DNA of 17,669 bases from Melioribacteraceae bacterium (GTDB lineage Bacteria > Bacteroidota > Ignavibacteria > Ignavibacteriales > Melioribacteraceae). Location of the stretch: NCBI GenBank assembly GCA_015486905.1, contig WFQV01000035.1:1-17669 (forward strand). Reading direction: 5' to 3'. This document shows positions 14,716 to 17,669 of the stretch, piece by piece. The position numbers were made by a program, and so were the translations under genes. The stretch's first letter is position 1. The number at the start of each line of letters is the position of its first letter. The notes beneath the pieces are model-generated. The model did no database searches, was not told the DNA's origin, and saw only the letters and a program-made list of their open reading frames with translations.

Positions 14716-15343
14716 TTTCGCTCACCTCTTTTTCCAATATTTCCTCCTCAACAGCATTTTGGAACAATTTACGCTTTTGTTCAATGAAATCTTCGTCTTT
14801 CATTATTTCTTCAATCTCCCGCGGCTTCGGCAAGTCGGTTAATTTATTTAATCCGAAATATTTTAAGAAGTTCTTAGTTGTAACGTAGAGCAAAGGGCGC
14901 CCCACCGTCTCCGCTCTCCCCTTAATTGTAATTAAGCCTTTCTCCAACAATGTGTTAATCATATAATCGGAATTAACTCCGCGAATAGTTTCAACTTCCG
15001 GTTTTGTAATAGGCTGTTTGTAAGCAATAATAGCAAGGGTTTCCAGTGCCGCTTGACTTAAACGCCGTCTGCTTTTTTCAGTTGAAAGGTAACCCACATA
15101 TTTTGAATATTCGGGTAAAGTACCGAAAGTAAAGCCGCCGGCTAATCTTAAGATTCTAAACGGTCTGTCGGTTTCTTCGTAGCGTGCATTTAGAAAGTCC
15201 ACATATTCGTCAATCTCTTTCTCTTTAACGTCAACATCGTCACCGTCAATTTCTTTAATAGCGGCAATTATTTCCTTTGCCGGCAAGGGTTCGTCGAAAG
15301 CAAAAATTAATGCTTCAATAACCGAGTTGTAAATCTTTTCCAT
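14693..15343 (-). CDS. scpB: Segregation and condensation protein B
   Basis: ScpB is a winged-helix dimer that binds ScpA in the SMC-ScpAB condensin needed for chromosome organisation. From the ATG at 15343 the protein has 216 residues. AGGA lies 6 nt upstream of that ATG, which is why it was preferred over the in-frame TTG at 15349. The conserved core is SQAALETLAIIAYKQPITKPEVETIRGVNSDY (shown as two blocks: SQAALETLAIIAYKQP and ITKPEVETIRGVNSDY), then LLEKGLI and AETVGRPLLYVTTKNFLKYFGL. The acidic C-terminal tail is rich in Glu and Lys. It overlaps scpA by 29 nt and the next gene by 23 nt, so translation is coupled. Confidence 0.95.
   Translation of the reverse strand: MEKIYNSVIEALIFAFDEPLPAKEIIAAIKEIDGDDVDVKEKEIDEYVDFLNARYEETDRPFRILRLAGGFTFGTLPEYSKYVGYLSTEKSRRRLSQAALETLAIIAYKQPITKPEVETIRGVNSDYMINTLLEKGLITIKGRAETVGRPLLYVTTKNFLKYFGLNKLTDLPKPREIEEIMKDEDFIEQKRKLFQNAVEEEILEKEVSENDSDTTQ
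14722..14729 (-). promoter_or_regulatory. Ribosome binding site inside scpB for the pseudouridine synthase
   Basis: On the minus strand AGAGGTGA is a near-full match to the 16S anti-Shine-Dalgarno complement, 6 nt ahead of the ATG at 14715. It lies within the last codons of scpB, so it fixes the start and makes reinitiation after scpB likely. It also shows that this organism does use Shine-Dalgarno pairing, although several genes in the window lack a good one. Confidence 0.7.
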
Positions 15344-16055
15344 CTGCAATCCTGTAAATCATAAAATCGTTAAAATTAGGTGTCTCTTCAATCCCGACAG
15401 CACCTAATTTAATAAGTTCTAACAAAGCAATGAAAGTAACAATTATTCTTAATTTCTGCCGCATTCCGGCAACCAAATCCAAGAAATGTACGTAATCAGA
15501 TTTGGAAATACGTCCGAGAATAAAATCAATCTGCTCGTCGATTGTTACATTAAATTTTTCAATTTCATGAACCGGTTCGTTCTGTCTGTCGATTAAAACT
15601 TTTTTAAATGCCTTAAGCAAATCGTAAATTGTAATGTTCTTAAGGAGTTTTTCAACGTTTTCAACCTTTTCTTTCTTGTCGGCTTTGAAATAACTACGTG
15701 AATAAATCTTCCTTTGATTTGCTTCCATGTAAGCAAACTCTTCCGACATCTCCTTGTAACGTTTGTATTCCAAAAGAGCGTTAACCAAATCGGTGCGGGG
15801 GTCAATTCCCTCTCCCTTATTGTTAACTTCTTTCGGAAGCAGCATACGAACTTTAATCTGCATTAATGTTGCTGCCATCAAAAGGAATTCGCCTGCCACT
15901 TCCAAATCCAGCTGCTTCATCATGTGCAGGTAACTCATAAATTCGGAAGTGATTTTGGAAATGGGGATGTCGTAAATGTTCAATTCGTCCCGTTTAATAA
16001 AGAAGAGAAGTAAATCCAAAGGACCTTCGAACTGATTTAATTTAATCTTGTACAT
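15315..16055 (-). CDS. scpA: Segregation and condensation protein A
   Basis: ScpA is the kleisin subunit that bridges the SMC heads and binds ScpB. The 246-residue product has the diagnostic N-terminus KLNQFEGPLDLLLFFIKRDE. The following helices (LEVAGEFLLMAATLMQIKVRMLLP) form the SMC neck-binding part. The middle is a charged linker with a Lys-rich stretch near 125-135, and the C-terminal winged helix contains VTFIALLELIKLGAV, which contacts the SMC cap. The ATG shares its A with the TAA of trpS (TAATG at 16055), and the end overlaps scpB. No smc gene is in the window. Confidence 0.95.
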   Translation of the reverse strand: MYKIKLNQFEGPLDLLLFFIKRDELNIYDIPISKITSEFMSYLHMMKQLDLEVAGEFLLMAATLMQIKVRMLLPKEVNNKGEGIDPRTDLVNALLEYKRYKEMSEEFAYMEANQRKIYSRSYFKADKKEKVENVEKLLKNITIYDLLKAFKKVLIDRQNEPVHEIEKFNVTIDEQIDFILGRISKSDYVHFLDLVAGMRQKLRIIVTFIALLELIKLGAVGIEETPNFNDFMIYRIADGKDLQLGY

Positions 16056-17035
16056 TATCCCAAATTCATTGCTTTGTGAACTTCGCTCATAGTTTTGCGA
16101 GCTTCTTCTTTTGCACGCTTCTCGCCGTCGGCAAGAATGTCCTTCACCTCGTCAATGTGAGATTCGTAGTAATTTCTTTTCTCAATAAAGGGCGCAAGGA
16201 ATTCGTTTATTTTTGCGGCACATTTTAATTTACAATCCACACAGCCGAGCGCACCACTACGGCAACCTTTCTCAATTTCCGGGACCTCGGTTGGATTAAA
16301 CTTTTGGTGGTAAGTAAACACAAGACAAACTTCCGGGCGTCCGGGGTCGTTCCTTCTTATTTTCTGCGGGTCGGTAACAGCCTTCCGCAATTTTTTATTT
16401 ACCTCGTCCGGAGCATCCGAAAGTAGAATTGTGTTATTCAGAGATTTGCTCATCTTAGCATTACCGTCCAAACCGGGTAAACGTGCAAATTTCGAAAGCA
16501 GAGGTTCCGGCTCGGGGAAAATTTTACCATATTGATTATTAAACCGCCGTGCAATTTCACGAGTTATTTCCACGTGGGGTACTTGGTCCTCACCAACGGG
16601 AACGGCATTGCCTTTGTAAAGCAAAATATCCGCCGCTTGAAGGACGGGATAGCCGAGATGTCCGTAAGTAATATTCTCAATTTTCAAATCACGCACTTGG
16701 TCTTTAACCGTAGGATTCCTTTCCAAACGTGCGGCGGTAATCAGCATTGCAAAAATCAAGTAAAGCTCCGTATGTTCTTTAACTTGCGATTGCCGGAAAA
16801 TGGGGCTCTCCCCGGGATTCAATCCGGCAGCAAGCCAGTCAATTACCATTTCAATTGTATTATCATAAATCTCAGATGTGTCCAAATTCGTAGTCAAAAC
16901 GTGGTAGTCGGCAATTAAATGAAAATTCTCATACTCTCCTTGGTATTTAATCCAATTCTCCAATGCGCCGGTGTAATGCCCGATGTGAAGTTTACCCGTA
17001 GGACGCATTCCGCTCAATATTCTTTTCTTTCCCAT
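16055..17035 (-). CDS. trpS: Tryptophan--tRNA ligase, putative [4Fe-4S] subtype
   Basis: This is a class I aminoacyl-tRNA synthetase charging tRNA-Trp. It has 326 residues, a usual length. The Rossmann signature GKLHIGHYTG has HIGH at 17-20. VGEDQVPHVEITREIARRFN is the family block, and KMSKS is at 194-198. The C-terminal region has five cysteines. C237, C258, C265 and C268 are spaced C-x20-C-x6-C-x2-C, close to the C-x22-C-x6-C-x2-C motif that binds a [4Fe-4S] cluster near the anticodon site in Thermotoga maritima TrpRS. C272 is extra. It is the first gene of the minus-strand operon, and its stop overlaps the scpA start. The upstream ribosome binding site (CGGGAA) is close to the ATG and weak. 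Confidence 0.96.
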   Translation of the reverse strand: MGKKRILSGMRPTGKLHIGHYTGALENWIKYQGEYENFHLIADYHVLTTNLDTSEIYDNTIEMVIDWLAAGLNPGESPIFRQSQVKEHTELYLIFAMLITAARLERNPTVKDQVRDLKIENITYGHLGYPVLQAADILLYKGNAVPVGEDQVPHVEITREIARRFNNQYGKIFPEPEPLLSKFARLPGLDGNAKMSKSLNNTILLSDAPDEVNKKLRKAVTDPQKIRRNDPGRPEVCLVFTYHQKFNPTEVPEIEKGCRSGALGCVDCKLKCAAKINEFLAPFIEKRNYYESHIDEVKDILADGEKRAKEEARKTMSEVHKAMNLG

Positions 17036-17070
17036 TTCCCGTTAAAATAATTATTGAAAAAATTAAATAA

Positions 17071-17078
17071 CAAAGATA
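17071..17078 (-). promoter_or_regulatory. Possible -7 element for the trpS-scpA-scpB operon
   Basis: On the minus strand TATCTTTG matches the TAnnTTTG -7 element of Bacteroidota housekeeping promoters, 36 nt upstream of the trpS ATG. A matching TTG/TTTG -33 element at the expected distance was not found, and it is uncertain whether this organism uses that promoter type. Confidence 0.25.
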
Positions 17079-17394
17079 AATAAAAATTGTATTCTTTGCG
17101 CTCTTTGAACATGAAAGGTTTATGGTACAGGTTTAAAATCCGTGGCGAAAAATAAAAAAAATAAGAAAGAAGAAACAAGAAATAAGAAATTGTTAAGCGC
17201 GAAACGCCCGCCTTCGTCTGCGCTTCGCTTGACTACGTCGTGACAAGCAAGAGGTAAGACGCTAGACGTGACGTTAGTTTCATTATTAGTTTAAGGTTGA
17301 AAATGGAAAGAGGTAAACTGAAGGGGTTCAAGCTAATTCGTACTAAACCGAAAACCTTGCATGGTTGGATAAATGGATGTTTGGATGTCCGACT

Positions 17395-17414
17395 TCTCCC
17401 GACAAGTCGGGAGA
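17395..17414. repeat. Perfect 20-nt palindrome
   Basis: TCTCCCGAC at 17395-17403 is followed by AA and its exact reverse complement GTCGGGAGA at 17406-17414. There is no U tract on either side, so a terminator role is unlikely. It looks like a short palindromic repeat unit of the kind found in intergenic DNA. Confidence 0.6.
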
Positions 17415-17475
17415 CGGGGTGTTGAAAAATTTGAACTTTTAACTACGCCAAACATTTCGATAGATTGCTTCACTT

Positions 17476-17503
17476 CGATACCTTCGGCATCGTTTTTGTT
17501 TTT
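17476..17503 (+). terminator. Terminator-like hairpin with T-rich tail
   Basis: CGATACC (17476-17482) can pair with GGCATCG (17486-17492) with one A/C mismatch and a TTC loop. TTTTTGTTTTT follows at 17493-17503. The shape is that of a weak Rho-independent terminator reading rightward. No gene in the window lies upstream of it on this strand within 600 nt, so it may be fortuitous or a remnant. Confidence 0.35.
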
Positions 17504-17633
17504 CCAAATTTTCTTCTACAAGCATTCGATACCTTTGGGCTCGGTCATTTTTCAAACCTATTCACCCTTTCCCCGCATTCTACGGGGCGAGGTTCTCAAA
17601 ACACACCAAGAGTAAGCTCTCCCTCCTTCCTGC

Positions 17634-17649
17634 CCTGCCTACCGGCAGG
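17634..17649. repeat. CCTGCC/GGCAGG palindrome at the window edge
   Basis: CCTGCC at 17634-17639 and GGCAGG at 17644-17649 form a 6-bp stem with loop TACC. Flanking CCTTCC (17625-17630) and GGAAGG (17663-17668) allow an outer stem. CCTGCC/GGCAGG palindromes are common intergenic repeats in environmental genomes. The element may continue past the window. Confidence 0.5.
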
Positions 17650-17669
17650 CAGGTCGGAAAGGGAAGGAA

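Larger units (their letters stand above)
17036..17669 (+). other. Non-coding region upstream of trpS, repeat-rich
   Basis: No convincing gene was found in 634 nt. The only open frame of note (17373-17615, plus strand) runs straight through a perfect palindrome and a terminator-like hairpin, has no ribosome binding site, and its product resembles nothing. The contents are a possible trpS promoter, a CTTTGCG-containing stretch near 17094-17105, an A-rich tract rich in AAGAAA at about 17150-17190, a GC-rich patch (17200-17260), several palindromes and a pair of diverged direct copies starting TTCGATACCTT at 17474 and 17525. Such texture is usual for repeat-filled intergenic DNA. Confidence 0.7.

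Noticed and set aside
15344..15349. TTG at 15349 as the scpB start
   Set aside because: The AGGA motif would directly abut it; the ATG at 15343 has proper spacing.
16532..16918. 128-codon plus-strand frame inside trpS
   Set aside because: It lies wholly antisense to a clearly real synthetase gene and its product shows no family features.
17373..17615. Plus-strand open frame of 80 codons at the right end
   Set aside because: No ribosome binding site; it passes through a perfect palindrome, a terminator-like hairpin and diverged repeats, and the product has no recognisable motif.
1..17669. tRNA genes, phage, toxin-antitoxin or defence islands
   Set aside because: No cloverleaf, integrase, transposase or recognisable defence protein was found on either strand; all sizeable coding frames are assigned to housekeeping or envelope families.

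Overview
The window is 17.7 kb of AT-rich, tightly packed bacterial chromosome carrying mainly housekeeping genes. Several things suggest a member of the Bacteroidota/Chlorobiota/Ignavibacteriota (FCB) group, most likely an Ignavibacteria-like organism. These are the gene order pheT - small coiled-coil gene - zapA - structured RNA - rny, a Big_5-type Ig-like lipoprotein with the PTGGPxDTxPP signature, a monofunctional proline dehydrogenase, and CGCAAAG/CTCTGCGT palindromic repeats between genes. The assignment comes from protein style and synteny, not from a search. No integrase, transposase, phage, toxin or defence gene is visible.

Plus strand, 1-6569: a translation cluster followed by division genes. 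thrS (5' end outside the window) runs into infC, rpmI and rplT (IF3, L35, L20), then pheS and pheT, then a small coiled-coil gene and zapA. infC appears to start at an ATC codon, the classic rare-start arrangement of IF3 genes. A GC-rich hairpin separates rplT from pheS.

Plus strand, 6570-8367: a structured non-coding RNA, most likely 6S RNA, is closed by a long terminal helix and lies between zapA and rny (RNase Y, the membrane-anchored RNA decay nuclease).

Plus strand, 8416-13699: coaE, proline dehydrogenase, tsaD, mltG and an Ig-like lipoprotein are spaced or overlapped like one transcription unit (TAATG overlap into tsaD, 4-nt gap to mltG, 37-nt overlap into the lipoprotein gene).

13700-14004 is the convergent gap. 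It carries two palindromic repeat elements that share an exact 26-nt direct repeat and may end transcription from both sides.

Minus strand, 17035 down to 14005: trpS-scpA-scpB-rsuA/rluB form an overlapping four-gene operon. It covers tryptophan charging, the non-SMC condensin subunits and an rRNA pseudouridine synthase. The TrpRS carries a Cys motif that matches the [4Fe-4S]-containing TrpRS subtype.

17036-17669 holds no convincing gene. It has a possible promoter for the trpS operon, low-complexity A-rich sequence, several palindromes and one terminator-like hairpin.

I did not find a clearly new multi-gene system. The items most worth following up are the ATC start of infC, the 6S-like RNA, the Fe-S TrpRS, the coiled-coil partner gene beside zapA, and the repeat family.
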